Of a DNA stretch of 38,249 nucleotides, positions 25,510 through 33,848 are shown piece after piece (position 1 is the first letter of the stretch; the number at the start of each line of letters is the position of its first letter). This DNA comes from Aureispira sp. (GTDB lineage Bacteria > Bacteroidota > Bacteroidia > Chitinophagales > Saprospiraceae). Location of the stretch: NCBI GenBank assembly GCA_024222455.1, contig JAAEPD010000363.1:1-38249 (forward strand), in the 5' to 3' direction. Both the position numbers and the translations under genes were made by a program. The notes beneath the pieces were generated by a model. It saw only the letters and a program-made list of their open reading frames with translations. It did no database searches and was not told where the DNA came from.

Positions 25510-26142
25510 ATGAATTTACGACACAAAATTATTGCTATTGCACTACTTTTTACCCTATTTTCTTGCGATGAGGGAGAGGTGTTGATGCTACCTGCTCAAC
25601 CAGAACCAACAAAATTGGAAAATCCATCTACTGGAGGTGCTTATTGTAATGATATAGAGGGAATACAATCTAGTTCTGAATATTGGGCAAACAATATTAA
25701 AGGTACTTGGATACAAACTGGGGTATTCAACCATGATGGAAGTGTAGGAACAGCTCATGAATTTTATGCAAATCTTAGAGATAGCCTCTTGTTTCAAGAG
25801 AATGGGGTAGATGTAAATTGGGTAGAAACAACAGGTTTTCAGGAATTGGACTACCAACCAAGTTATCTACAGCAAGGATATGATGCTATGTATAGATTGA
25901 ATAGCGAAAAAGAGCTTTTGGATATAGTGGAATTGTATGGCTCATTACCCATTAATCGTACAGATGGTGCGTCTCGTTGTGGTCCTTATGGCCCTCCACC
26001 ATATTCTAGGTTTAAGGTTGTTGTAGTGAGTCCTAATAAAATGATAGTGGAAAGCTTTGCTTCAGGGTGGAGTGTAGATAACATAGGCCAGAACCAAATC
26101 CCTGAAAACATGCGCCAGAAATTCGTTTTTGAGAAGCTTTAA
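25510..26142 (+). CDS. Lipoprotein of unknown function, 210 aa
   Basis: ATG 25510 gives a clean lipoprotein signal (MNLRHKIIAIALLFTLFSC, Cys19); a longer TTG-started frame would bury it. The mature protein reads like a lipocalin-type small barrel: EYWANNIKGTWIQTGVFNHDGS, then DVNWVETTG..., a Pro/Gly-rich loop (RCGPYGPPPYSRFKV) and a last strand ending MRQKFVFEKL. The pattern KGTW near the start is common in lipocalin-like lipoproteins. The function is unknown. It is 62 bp upstream of the cytosine deaminase on the same strand. Confidence 0.75.
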   Translation: MNLRHKIIAIALLFTLFSCDEGEVLMLPAQPEPTKLENPSTGGAYCNDIEGIQSSSEYWANNIKGTWIQTGVFNHDGSVGTAHEFYANLRDSLLFQENGVDVNWVETTGFQELDYQPSYLQQGYDAMYRLNSEKELLDIVELYGSLPINRTDGASRCGPYGPPPYSRFKVVVVSPNKMIVESFASGWSVDNIGQNQIPENMRQKFVFEKL

Positions 26143-26152
26143 ATTCTTTATT

Positions 26153-26206
26153 TATCTATAGAGTTGTTATTTTGACAGCTTATTTTTAAACAAAAAATAA
26201 CTCTAT
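26153..26206 (+). promoter_or_regulatory. Hairpin whose 3' arm covers the cytosine deaminase start codon
   Basis: ATAGAGTT near 26158-26165 pairs with AACTCTAT at 26199-26206, whose last two bases are the first two of the ATG at 26205. Five more A-T pairs (ATTTT/AAAAT) extend it past a 3-nt bulge. If formed in the mRNA it would shield the start codon. It has no U-tract after it, so it is not a terminator for the lipoprotein. Confidence 0.35.
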
Positions 26207-26636
26207 GGATAAATATATGCAATTGGCTATAGATGAGGCCAAAAAAGGATTAGCAGCAGGTGGAATTCCTATTGGATCAGTGATTATAAGAGATGGAGAC
26301 GTTTTGGGGCAAGGGCACAATCAACGTGTGCAAAAAGGTGACCCTATGGCACATGCAGAGATTGATTGTTTGCAAAATGCAGGTCGTATAGGTACTTATA
26401 AAGGGACGGTTCTATATTCAACCCTAATGCCTTGCTATCTTTGTGCAGGAGCAGTTGTACAGTTTGGAATTAAGAAAGTGATTGTAGGAGAAAATACCAC
26501 CTTTGATGGTGCACAAGCATTTATGGAAAGTCATGGGGTAGAGGTCATCAATTTACAAGATCAAACTTGTATAGATATGATGACTCAATTCATAAAAGAT
26601 AAGCCTCAGCTTTGGAATGAGGATATTGGAGAATAA
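26205..26636 (+). CDS. Cytosine deaminase, yeast Fcy1-like CDA fold, 143 aa
   Basis: The zinc and proton-shuttle motifs are HAEID (His-Ala-Glu, about residues 51-53) and PCYLCAGA, the standard HAE...PCxxC signature of the cytidine/deoxycytidylate deaminase fold. Beyond the motif it resembles yeast cytosine deaminase Fcy1 throughout: GGIPIGSVII, GQGHNQRVQKGDP, VIVGENTTFDGA, and the C-terminus FIKDKPQLWNEDIGE, nearly the same as the Fcy1 end. It would convert cytosine to uracil and ammonia, feeding the reductive uracil pathway encoded upstream. The small Fcy1 type is unrelated to the large amidohydrolase CodA of enteric bacteria. A guanine deaminase or TadA-like role is less likely because of the Fcy1-type C-terminus. 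Confidence 0.85.
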   Translation: MDKYMQLAIDEAKKGLAAGGIPIGSVIIRDGDVLGQGHNQRVQKGDPMAHAEIDCLQNAGRIGTYKGTVLYSTLMPCYLCAGAVVQFGIKKVIVGENTTFDGAQAFMESHGVEVINLQDQTCIDMMTQFIKDKPQLWNEDIGE

Positions 26637-26654
26637 AATCTTATTAAGAAAATA

Positions 26655-26694
26655 TAAAAGGAGCAGCCTAGTTTTGATTAGGTTGCTCCTTTTG
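26655..26694. terminator. Bidirectional terminator between cytosine deaminase and the kinase gene
   Basis: AAAAGGAGCAGCCTA pairs with TAGGTTGCTCCTTTT (one G-T). It lies between two convergent stops (26636 and 26698) and can serve both genes through its A/T flanks. Confidence 0.85.
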
Positions 26695-26697
26695 TAT

Positions 26698-29463
26698 TTA
26701 TAAGGCAGCTATTTGAGCTTCCACTTCAGGATATATAGCTTGGGCCATTTGTATAAGATCAGTAGTCCAAGCACTAATTTCCTCAAAACTAGCCTCTTCC
26801 TTTTTTGCACCTTGCTCTATATTGAAGGCCAATAAACGAACATCTTCTATTCCCAACATTTGGAAGGATGATTTCATTTTGTGTGCAAGCTTACCAATTT
26901 GAGGAATATCTTTGTTTTGCATAGCTTCTTGAGTACTTGCAATATCCTTTGGATTTTCTTCCAAAAAGGTGCTTAGTATGTCAGCAATAAACTCATTATC
27001 ATCTCCACTCAGCTCTCTTAGATAGCTTAAGTCAATTTTCATAGCTGTTTTAGTTTTTTTTGTAGGGAGTTGTACATCAATGATTTTATTGGGTTTTATA
27101 GACACATATTTAGTAAATAAGTCTCTCAATTGTTTTGGGGAGAAGGGTTTGGTTAAGAATTCATTCATACCTACCTCAAATACTCTACTTTTTTCATCAG
27201 ATAGAGCAGCTGCAGTAAGCGCTATAATAGGGATTTCACTGTTTTGACTAGTTGTTAGACCTCTAATTTTGGTAGTAGTAGTATAGCCATCCATTTCAGG
27301 CATATGTAAATCCATTAAGACCAAATCAAAAGGTTTACGTCGAATAACTTCTAAGGCTTCCTTTCCATTGTTGGCAATAATGTAATGACAAGACCAAAAT
27401 TCTAGAATTTTGGCGATCAATTTTTGATTGGTTAAGTTATCCTCCACTACAAGAACTCTAATGTGGCTAAAGTCTTCAGTTGGAATAGTTTGACCAATAT
27501 TAGTAGCTTGGGGATTATCTATTTCAGGAGCAGTGTCAAAAGTGAGTTCAAAACTAAAGGTGGTTCCTTTATTTAATCGACTTTGTACATCAATTTGGCC
27601 TCCTTGAGTTTCCACCAATTGTTTTACAATGGCTAATCCTAATCCTGTACCTCCAAATTTTCCATGGATTTCAGCATTAGCTTGCTTGAAATTTTTGAAA
27701 ATATCATGTAAATGTTCTTCTGCTATACCAATACCTGTATCAATAATACTCATTTTAATGGTATACTGATCATTGATGGTATTAATGAGTTTTGTGCTTA
27801 GTGTTATACTTCCTTTTGTTGTGAATTTGGAAGCATTTCCCAAAAGGTTAGTCAAGATTTGATTTAGACGAGTATAATCACCTATAATTTGATGTTGGAT
27901 CTTATTATCATAATCCAAATGGACAGCAACACGAGTATCTTGCATTTTTATTCTAAAAGCCTGAGATACACCATTAATTAGTTGACGAAGCGAGAATTGT
28001 TGACTATCAAATTCTAACTCTTGAGCTTCTATTTTGGATAAATCCAACACATTAGAAATTAGGCTGACCAAACTATCTGCCGAAAATTTTAAGGCACTCA
28101 AATATTCTATTTGTTCATTGGTAGGGTTAGTGCCCAAGAGCAAGTGAGTCATTCCAATTACTGCATTCATTGGAGTCCGTATTTCATGACTCATATGTGT
28201 TAGAAATTGTCGTTCTGCTGTTTGTGCTTTTTCTGCAGCCTGTTTTGCAATCAAAAGCTCATTTTCGTGCTGACGACGCTGAGTAATATCTCTTGCAAAT
28301 GCAAAGAAATGGAATTGATCATTGGTTTCTAAGGGGGAGAAAGAGAGTTCTATAGGAAATTCGCTTCCATCCTTTCGTTGAGCTATAGTTTCTATTCGTT
28401 GATTTAGAATAGAACTATCTTTAGTGTCCAAAAAGTACTGAATGCCCAAAAAATAGGCTTCTTGCAAGTGTTGAGGAACCACTAGTTTTTTAAGCGATTG
28501 ACCTAGTGTTTCTTTTTTAGTATATCCAAAAATTTCGCTTGCTTGCTCATTCCATTCTTGTACAATAAGTTGATCATCAATCAATATAAAACCATCTAAT
28601 GCTGTGGTTATGATATGGTTGAGTCGCTTTTCATTTTCTTTGACTAGTTGGTGTATACGATTTTGTTCTGTAAGGTCTTTTATAGTACCTATATAACCAA
28701 TAATATTATCATTGAAATCTTTATAGGGTGTTCTTTTTATTTGTACCCATAAAAGCTCTCCATTTTTCTTTTTGAGTTGGCCTGCAAAAGAGGCTTCCTC
28801 TTCTACATCTAAATTAGAAGTTTCTGTAGCTAATATCTTTTGGTGTTTGGGGGCAGTTAATGCTTTATAGGCGTTTAACCCTATTATTTCTTGTGAAGCA
28901 TACCCTGACATTAACTCCATTTCTTGATTGAAAAATTGGATTTTATTCTCTAAATCAATTACAACCAAACCATCTGAAATACTATCTAAAATAGTTTTAT
29001 ATCTATGGTTGGCTATATGGTATTTTTGAGAATGATTTTCTGATTTTTTGATACAATCAGTTAGTAATGTCACAATCGTTTTCCAATCAGCACTATCCAA
29101 AAAAGAAATAGGTTCTTGAATAGCTATGATTAACATAACTTCAGGTAGTAATGGGAATATATCATAAGCCTTAGCCTTAGCAGCAAGACGTTCTTCCATA
29201 GCACTAAATCCTTCTTGAGAAGCATCTATATTTCGAATTGGTTCTTTTAGAGAACTTGACATACAAATTTCTTGATCTGCCCAAGCTAGTTCTCCTTTTT
29301 CAAATTTATAAAAATCAGGAGTACGAGTATCTATCCATGCAAAATGCTCTACACTATACTGTTGATAGAGATAGCCAGCCACCAACCTAATTGCATGTTG
29401 AGGAGTTGGAGCATTGACAATTGCCATGCTAAGTTGCCACAAATTTTCGGTGTGTGTAGACAT
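26698..29463 (-). CDS. Hybrid sensor histidine kinase, PAS-PAS-HisKA-HATPase-REC-Hpt, 921 aa
   Basis: No membrane segment is visible, so it is likely cytoplasmic. Order: an N-terminal region (1-150) that may be a degenerate sensor domain; PAS 1 (about 153-270) and PAS 2 (about 278-405, with NITQ-type PAC end ARDITQRRQHENEL); HisKA with phospho-His426 (FLTHMSHEIRTPMNAVIG); HATPase (LGNASKF, DTGIGI, GGTGLGLAIV); receiver with phospho-Asp718 (VLMDLHMPEMDGY); and Hpt with His861 (KLAHKMKSSF). This supports an internal phosphorelay His426-Asp718-His861. It lies 8 bp downstream of the NtrC-type regulator gene, the likely final acceptor. The signal is unknown. Confidence 0.93.
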   Translation of the reverse strand: MSTHTENLWQLSMAIVNAPTPQHAIRLVAGYLYQQYSVEHFAWIDTRTPDFYKFEKGELAWADQEICMSSSLKEPIRNIDASQEGFSAMEERLAAKAKAYDIFPLLPEVMLIIAIQEPISFLDSADWKTIVTLLTDCIKKSENHSQKYHIANHRYKTILDSISDGLVVIDLENKIQFFNQEMELMSGYASQEIIGLNAYKALTAPKHQKILATETSNLDVEEEASFAGQLKKKNGELLWVQIKRTPYKDFNDNIIGYIGTIKDLTEQNRIHQLVKENEKRLNHIITTALDGFILIDDQLIVQEWNEQASEIFGYTKKETLGQSLKKLVVPQHLQEAYFLGIQYFLDTKDSSILNQRIETIAQRKDGSEFPIELSFSPLETNDQFHFFAFARDITQRRQHENELLIAKQAAEKAQTAERQFLTHMSHEIRTPMNAVIGMTHLLLGTNPTNEQIEYLSALKFSADSLVSLISNVLDLSKIEAQELEFDSQQFSLRQLINGVSQAFRIKMQDTRVAVHLDYDNKIQHQIIGDYTRLNQILTNLLGNASKFTTKGSITLSTKLINTINDQYTIKMSIIDTGIGIAEEHLHDIFKNFKQANAEIHGKFGGTGLGLAIVKQLVETQGGQIDVQSRLNKGTTFSFELTFDTAPEIDNPQATNIGQTIPTEDFSHIRVLVVEDNLTNQKLIAKILEFWSCHYIIANNGKEALEVIRRKPFDLVLMDLHMPEMDGYTTTTKIRGLTTSQNSEIPIIALTAAALSDEKSRVFEVGMNEFLTKPFSPKQLRDLFTKYVSIKPNKIIDVQLPTKKTKTAMKIDLSYLRELSGDDNEFIADILSTFLEENPKDIASTQEAMQNKDIPQIGKLAHKMKSSFQMLGIEDVRLLAFNIEQGAKKEEASFEEISAWTTDLIQMAQAIYPEVEAQIAAL

Positions 29464-29471
29464 TTTATGAT

Positions 29472-30845
29472 CTAACTTTTATTACTTACTTCCTCTTCTT
29501 CTTCTTTGAGCATACGATAAATAGTAGATTTTCCTATGCCCAGTTTTTGAGAAACTAGCACTACATTTTTATCATATTTATCTAAAAAGTGGTGAATTAT
29601 TTTCCTGTTATATTCTTTTAGGGACATTTCTTGAAATAAGAATGTATCTACCTTTTTAGGACTATTGAATTGTAAGTCTTCCTTTCTTATTTTTCCATCT
29701 GTACACATGATTGCAGCTAATTCTACTACTGCTTTTAGCTCTCTAACATTCCCTGGAAAAGGGTAAGAAAGTAACTTGTTTTTTGCCTCTTGGGTTACTT
29801 TTACACTTCCTAAATCATTAAGTTTAGAAAACTCTCTTAGAAAGTGGTTGGCTAGGATAAGCACATCCTTATCTCGAGCTCGTAGAGGAGGTAATTTGAT
29901 AGGTAATCCTAGTAGTCTGTAATATAAGTCTTCTCTAAAAGAACCATTATTAACCTCTTCTGTCAAGTCTCTATGAGTGGCCACAATAATGCGAGCATCA
30001 AATTTAACAGATTGATTACCTCCAATTCTTGTTATTTCACGTTCTTGTAGGGCTCTAAGCAACTTGGCTTGAAGGTGCATTTCCATTTCACCTATTTCAT
30101 CTAAAAATAAAGTGCCTTTGTTTGCTAATTCAAATTTACCAATTTTTCGAGTAGAGGCTCCCGTAAAAGCACCCTTCTCATATCCAAAGAGCTCACTTTC
30201 AAGTAATTCTGAAGGGATAGCGCTAACGTTTATAGCTACAAAATTTTCTTTCTTTCGGGTAGAGTTGTAATGAATGCTTTTGGCAACCATTTCTTTACCA
30301 GTACCTGTTTCGCCAGTCACAGAGACTGTAATATTGGTTTTAGCAGCTTTTTCAAGGAGCTTGAAAACTCCTTTCATAGCAGTACTAGTCCCCTTTATAG
30401 TATTGTCAAATTGATATTTATCATTAAGCTCTTCTCTAAGTTCCTCTACCTCATGTTTGAGTGCAAAGTTCTTTTTGATGCGTTCAATTGCATTAAATAA
30501 ACGATCTTTGGTTGTGTTATCCTTGGTGATATAGTCATAAGCACCTTCTTTTAGCAGCTGTACTGCTGTGGCTATATCTTGTTGTCCTGATAGAATAACA
30601 ACACCAATATTTTTGTTGTGTTCTTTTATCTTACGCAATACATCTTCACCAGTAGTGTCTGGTAGACTATAGTCTAAAGAAACAATGTCTGGATTGAGAT
30701 GGAGGTTTTGTATACATTCTTTGCCTGTAGCAAAATGAACAACCTCATGGTCAGGGTTCATCTTCATGATATAAGTGACCATTCTAGCATAGACAGGGTC
30801 ATCTTCTACAACAAAAATTTTAACAGCATTGTCTTGTTTGCTCAT
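29472..30845 (-). CDS. NtrC-family sigma-54-dependent response regulator, 457 aa
   Basis: The receiver domain (about 7-125) has the phosphorylated Asp58 ([12 protein letters not shown]). The AAA+ domain has Walker A GETGTGKE (178-185), the sigma-54 contact loop GAFTGA (225-230) and the Walker B region (LFLDEIGEM). A Fis-type helix-turn-helix lies at the C-terminus ([16 protein letters not shown]). It is therefore a complete enhancer-binding activator of RpoN-dependent promoters. It is the first gene of a two-gene unit with the hybrid kinase, whose Hpt domain is positioned to phosphorylate Asp58. Its targets are not visible. Confidence 0.94.
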   Translation of the reverse strand: MSKQDNAVKIFVVEDDPVYARMVTYIMKMNPDHEVVHFATGKECIQNLHLNPDIVSLDYSLPDTTGEDVLRKIKEHNKNIGVVILSGQQDIATAVQLLKEGAYDYITKDNTTKDRLFNAIERIKKNFALKHEVEELREELNDKYQFDNTIKGTSTAMKGVFKLLEKAAKTNITVSVTGETGTGKEMVAKSIHYNSTRKKENFVAINVSAIPSELLESELFGYEKGAFTGASTRKIGKFELANKGTLFLDEIGEMEMHLQAKLLRALQEREITRIGGNQSVKFDARIIVATHRDLTEEVNNGSFREDLYYRLLGLPIKLPPLRARDKDVLILANHFLREFSKLNDLGSVKVTQEAKNKLLSYPFPGNVRELKAVVELAAIMCTDGKIRKEDLQFNSPKKVDTFLFQEMSLKEYNRKIIHHFLDKYDKNVVLVSQKLGIGKSTIYRMLKEEEEEVSNKS

Positions 30846-31018
30846 AGAATTGGGTTAAACGCTAATGAAGTAAAAGGGAATTGGCATTTATTGTTGGGTG
30901 GTTGCTGTCAAGCTATATACCTAGGGTTCCAAATTAGTGATTTAGCTACAATTTTTATAATAGGAATCATTTTTTTTTTGGGATTGTAGTTCTAATTAGG
31001 GAAAACTAGATTTTTGGT

Positions 31019-31067
31019 ATAAAAAAAATTGCCTAATAGAGGTTTATTGCAAACCATTATTAGGCAA
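31019..31067 (-). terminator. Rho-independent terminator (minus) after the N-acyltransferase
   Basis: TTGCCTAATA at 31029-31038 pairs with TATTAGGCAA at 31058-31067. Read on the minus strand, the stem runs into a T8 tract. It lies 56 bp past the stop codon at 31123. Confidence 0.8.
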
Positions 31068-31122
31068 CTTTAGGTAATCATCCTTTTGAAAGGAAGATGT
31101 ATTTTATTATGAAAATAGACTT

Positions 31123-32280
31123 CTAAATATCCATTTCATAAACTTTGTATTCTTTGTAAACTTCAGCACTTACAGCTTTCATTCCTCTATTCATCATCAC
31201 ATTTTCTTTGAGGATATAACTACCTTCACAATATTTGAATCCATGTTCTAAACCTGCATCAATCAAATGTTTATAGACAACAGCATCAATACCTTTTCCT
31301 TGAAACTCTGGGAATAAACCTAATACAATCACACGCATCCACTTAATATCTTTCTTTTTAGTAAAGATTTTATAGGCATGTGGGAATAATTTACCCTTCA
31401 ATTCTTTAAGAATAAAGTTGAAATCAGGAACAGCAACAGCCATACCAGCCAACTGACCTTTGACATAGATGAAAGGAATCAGTTCAGGAACAGCAATCAT
31501 TTTGAATTTATCAGCATAAGCATCAATTTCTTGATCAGTAAGAGGAACAATTCCCCATAATGGCTCCCATGCACGATTGTAAACATCCTTTATTTTTTTG
31601 ACCTCATTATGAATGTCCTTCATATTGATCGGTCGAATCTCTACATCATAACGCTTTTGAACTAAGGCAGCACCACGCTTCAATTTTTCATTGTTGAAAA
31701 TGGTATCCGCATCCATTTTGTAAGCCAACAATTCTTGACGACAAGGTAATCCATAATTAGTATATAGATGTTGATAATATTCATGCTGATAAGGCATATC
31801 TACACGAGGAGAATCATCAAAACCTTTAGTTAATAAACCAAAGTCATAACTAGAAGAAGGGCTTGCAGGACCTTGCATTTTAGTTAAATCTCTAGCTTTT
31901 AACCATTTTTTAGCGGCATCAAATAAGGCATTAGCAACATCTTGGTCATCAATACATTCAAAAAAGCCAAAAAAGCCTGTTCCTCCTTCATCAGGATGTA
32001 CTTCATTGTATTTATCATTGTTGATGGCAGCTATACGACCAACCAATTCTCCATTTTTGTAAGCCATATACAGTTGCATCTGGCCATACTCATAAAAAGG
32101 GTGCTTCCCTTTAGCACCTAAAATACCATCAATGAACCCATTTAGACCAAACATGTGACGCATGTCCAATAATAAAGGAGAAACCCAATAAGGATTATCT
32201 TTATAGATCTTGAAAGGGAGTGATATAAACTCTTTTTTTTGAGCCTTAGAGTTTGCTTCTACTATCTTTATTTGTCCCAT
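31123..32280 (-). CDS. GNAT/YghO-like N-acyltransferase, candidate bacterial ceramide synthase, 385 aa
   Basis: The protein has the features of the large YghO-like acyltransferase family: FKIYKDNPYWVSPLLLDMRHMF and HPFYEYGQMQLYMAYKNGELVGRIAAI near the N-terminus, MQGPASPSSSYDFGLL in the middle, and a GNAT-like core at the C-terminus (MRVIVLGLFPEFQGKGIDAVVYKHLIDAGLEHGF). From general knowledge, members of this family act as the bacterial ceramide synthase (bCerS), which N-acylates a sphingoid base or its 3-keto form. The next gene upstream is serine palmitoyltransferase, which strongly favours this role. A terminator lies between the two genes, so transcription may be separate. Function by homology, not proven here. 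Confidence 0.72.
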   Translation of the reverse strand: MGQIKIVEANSKAQKKEFISLPFKIYKDNPYWVSPLLLDMRHMFGLNGFIDGILGAKGKHPFYEYGQMQLYMAYKNGELVGRIAAINNDKYNEVHPDEGGTGFFGFFECIDDQDVANALFDAAKKWLKARDLTKMQGPASPSSSYDFGLLTKGFDDSPRVDMPYQHEYYQHLYTNYGLPCRQELLAYKMDADTIFNNEKLKRGAALVQKRYDVEIRPINMKDIHNEVKKIKDVYNRAWEPLWGIVPLTDQEIDAYADKFKMIAVPELIPFIYVKGQLAGMAVAVPDFNFILKELKGKLFPHAYKIFTKKKDIKWMRVIVLGLFPEFQGKGIDAVVYKHLIDAGLEHGFKYCEGSYILKENVMMNRGMKAVSAEVYKEYKVYEMDI

Positions 32281-32315
32281 AGTGTTATATGTGTTAATAG
32301 CTGACTAATGATCTA

Positions 32316-32355
32316 TTTAAAAAACAATGAAGTTGCTTGGGAGCAACCTCATTGT
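32316..32355 (-). terminator. Rho-independent terminator (minus) after the serine palmitoyltransferase
   Basis: ACAATGAAGTTGCT pairs with AGCAACCTCATTGT (one G-T) around a short loop. On the minus strand the stem is followed by a T-run. It partly uncouples spt from the downstream acyltransferase gene. Confidence 0.85.
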
Positions 32356-32372
32356 ATAGAGTCTGTTTTTAT

Positions 32373-33605
32373 CTAAATAATGCCTAATTTTTTACCAATA
32401 GTTGTGTAAGTGTGGACTACCTTTTCAAGGTGTTCTTCGTTGTGAGTAGCCATAAAACTATTACGCATCATTGATTTATTAGGAGGAGTAGCTGGTGGAA
32501 TAAATACATTCACAAAAATGCCTGCATCAAATAACCCTTTCCATAAACCAAAGGCTTTTTTGTTGTCTCCTATCAATACAGGGACAATAGCTGTTTCGCC
32601 ATCTTCCCCATGAATAACATTGAAACCAGCATCTACCAAACCTCTACGCACATAATCTGCATTTTTGCGCAATTGTCCTACACGTTCTGGTTCTGCTATC
32701 AGAATATCTAATGCTGCTAATGCTGCTGCTACTGATGGAGGAGTAGGTGATGCACTGAATATAAGCGCTGGAGAGTGATGTTTAAGGTAGTTGATAACAC
32801 GTTCATCTCCAGCTACAAAACCACCTAAAGAGGCTAATGTTTTGCTAAATGTACACATTACCATATCTATATCATCATTCACACCAAATTTGCTAGCAGT
32901 ACCACGACCACCTTCACCTATAACACCAAAAGCATGGGCATCATCTACCAAAGTTTGAGCATTATATTTTTTTGCTAATCTAGATATTTCGTCAAGTTTG
33001 GCTACATTTCCAAAGGTGCTAAAAACGCCATCTGTTACTAATAACTTGCCTGCTTCTAGAGGTAGCTTTTTTAGACGTTTTTCAAGATCTTCCATATCAC
33101 AGTGTTTGTAACGAATTACATCACACCCTACACCACCTCTTGCCATTAGATTACCCGCAACAATACTAGCATGATTATCTCTATCTGAGAATATGTAATC
33201 ACTTCTTTTGACTAAGGGCTGTATAGCACCCTGACTAGTTTGGTAGCCCGTACTAAAGAGTAAAGCAGCATCTTTACCTACAAAGGCAGCCAATTTGGTC
33301 TCTAATTCTTCATGCAAAGGAATAGTACCTGTAAGGTATCTAGATCCAGAGCAACTTGATCCATATTTCTTGAGGGCAGCTAATGCTGCTTCTTTTACTT
33401 TGGGGTGGGCTGTTAATCCCAAGTAGTTATTAGATCCTGCCATGATAATTTCACGGCCTTCCATGCGTACTACTGGGCCTTCGCTTTCTTCAATAGGGCG
33501 GAAGTAAGGATAAATTCCAGCCTTTTTGACATCATCTGCATAAGTATAATCCTGACACTTATCAAATAGTGAAGGGAGCGAAGTTTTTACATTCTCTATT
33601 CCCAT
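32373..33605 (-). CDS. spt: Serine palmitoyltransferase (alpha-oxoamine synthase family), 410 aa
   Basis: A PLP enzyme of the alpha-oxoamine synthase family, which joins serine to an acyl thioester to give 3-ketosphinganine. Visible marks: GSNNYLGLTAHP near the start, SGSRYLTGTIPLHEELE, DNHASI with His145, DDAHAFGVIGEGGRG (Asp221, Asp222, His224), and the Schiff-base Lys255 in TFSKTLASLGGF. The C-terminal PPATPPNKSMMRNSFMATH is typical of bacterial sphingolipid enzymes. 2-Amino-3-ketobutyrate CoA ligase (Kbl) and BioF are close relatives, but the neighbouring acyltransferase and SDR and the Bacteroidota context favour SPT. Length is normal and it carries no membrane anchor. Confidence 0.85.
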   Translation of the reverse strand: MGIENVKTSLPSLFDKCQDYTYADDVKKAGIYPYFRPIEESEGPVVRMEGREIIMAGSNNYLGLTAHPKVKEAALAALKKYGSSCSGSRYLTGTIPLHEELETKLAAFVGKDAALLFSTGYQTSQGAIQPLVKRSDYIFSDRDNHASIVAGNLMARGGVGCDVIRYKHCDMEDLEKRLKKLPLEAGKLLVTDGVFSTFGNVAKLDEISRLAKKYNAQTLVDDAHAFGVIGEGGRGTASKFGVNDDIDMVMCTFSKTLASLGGFVAGDERVINYLKHHSPALIFSASPTPPSVAAALAALDILIAEPERVGQLRKNADYVRRGLVDAGFNVIHGEDGETAIVPVLIGDNKKAFGLWKGLFDAGIFVNVFIPPATPPNKSMMRNSFMATHNEEHLEKVVHTYTTIGKKLGII

Positions 33606-33625
33606 AAGTTGTAATGGTTTTAAGA

Positions 33626-33670
33626 TAGACTGTTGTTTTACAGTGTTTTATTTTGTTATAAAACAGTCTA
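33626..33670 (-). promoter_or_regulatory. Leader hairpin upstream of the serine palmitoyltransferase gene
   Basis: TAGACTGTTGTTTTA at 33626-33640 pairs with TAAAACAGTCTA at 33659-33670 with one bulged base. The stem lies 21 bp before the minus-strand start. An alternative pairing inside the loop (CAGTGTTTTAT with ATAAAACA) would compete with it, a layout that could regulate the leader. Inference only. Confidence 0.35.
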
Positions 33671-33848
33671 GAGTAAAAAAAAAGAACCAAACATTTGAAG
33701 TAATGAGTTGATTTTGAACACTCATTGAATTAAATGTTGGTTTTTATATAGGTCGGACAAAATTAGTATTATTTTCAGCAAAACACATAGATTTGTGGCG
33801 AATTTTTCGCTTACTAAGCGACATTGTATAACAATATTACCTGTATAT

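Noticed and set aside
30876-30900. Possible sigma-54 (-24/-12) promoter near the regulator gene
   Set aside because: A TGGCA-like start is present, but the second half (TTGC) is not at the needed spacing and it points away from the regulator.
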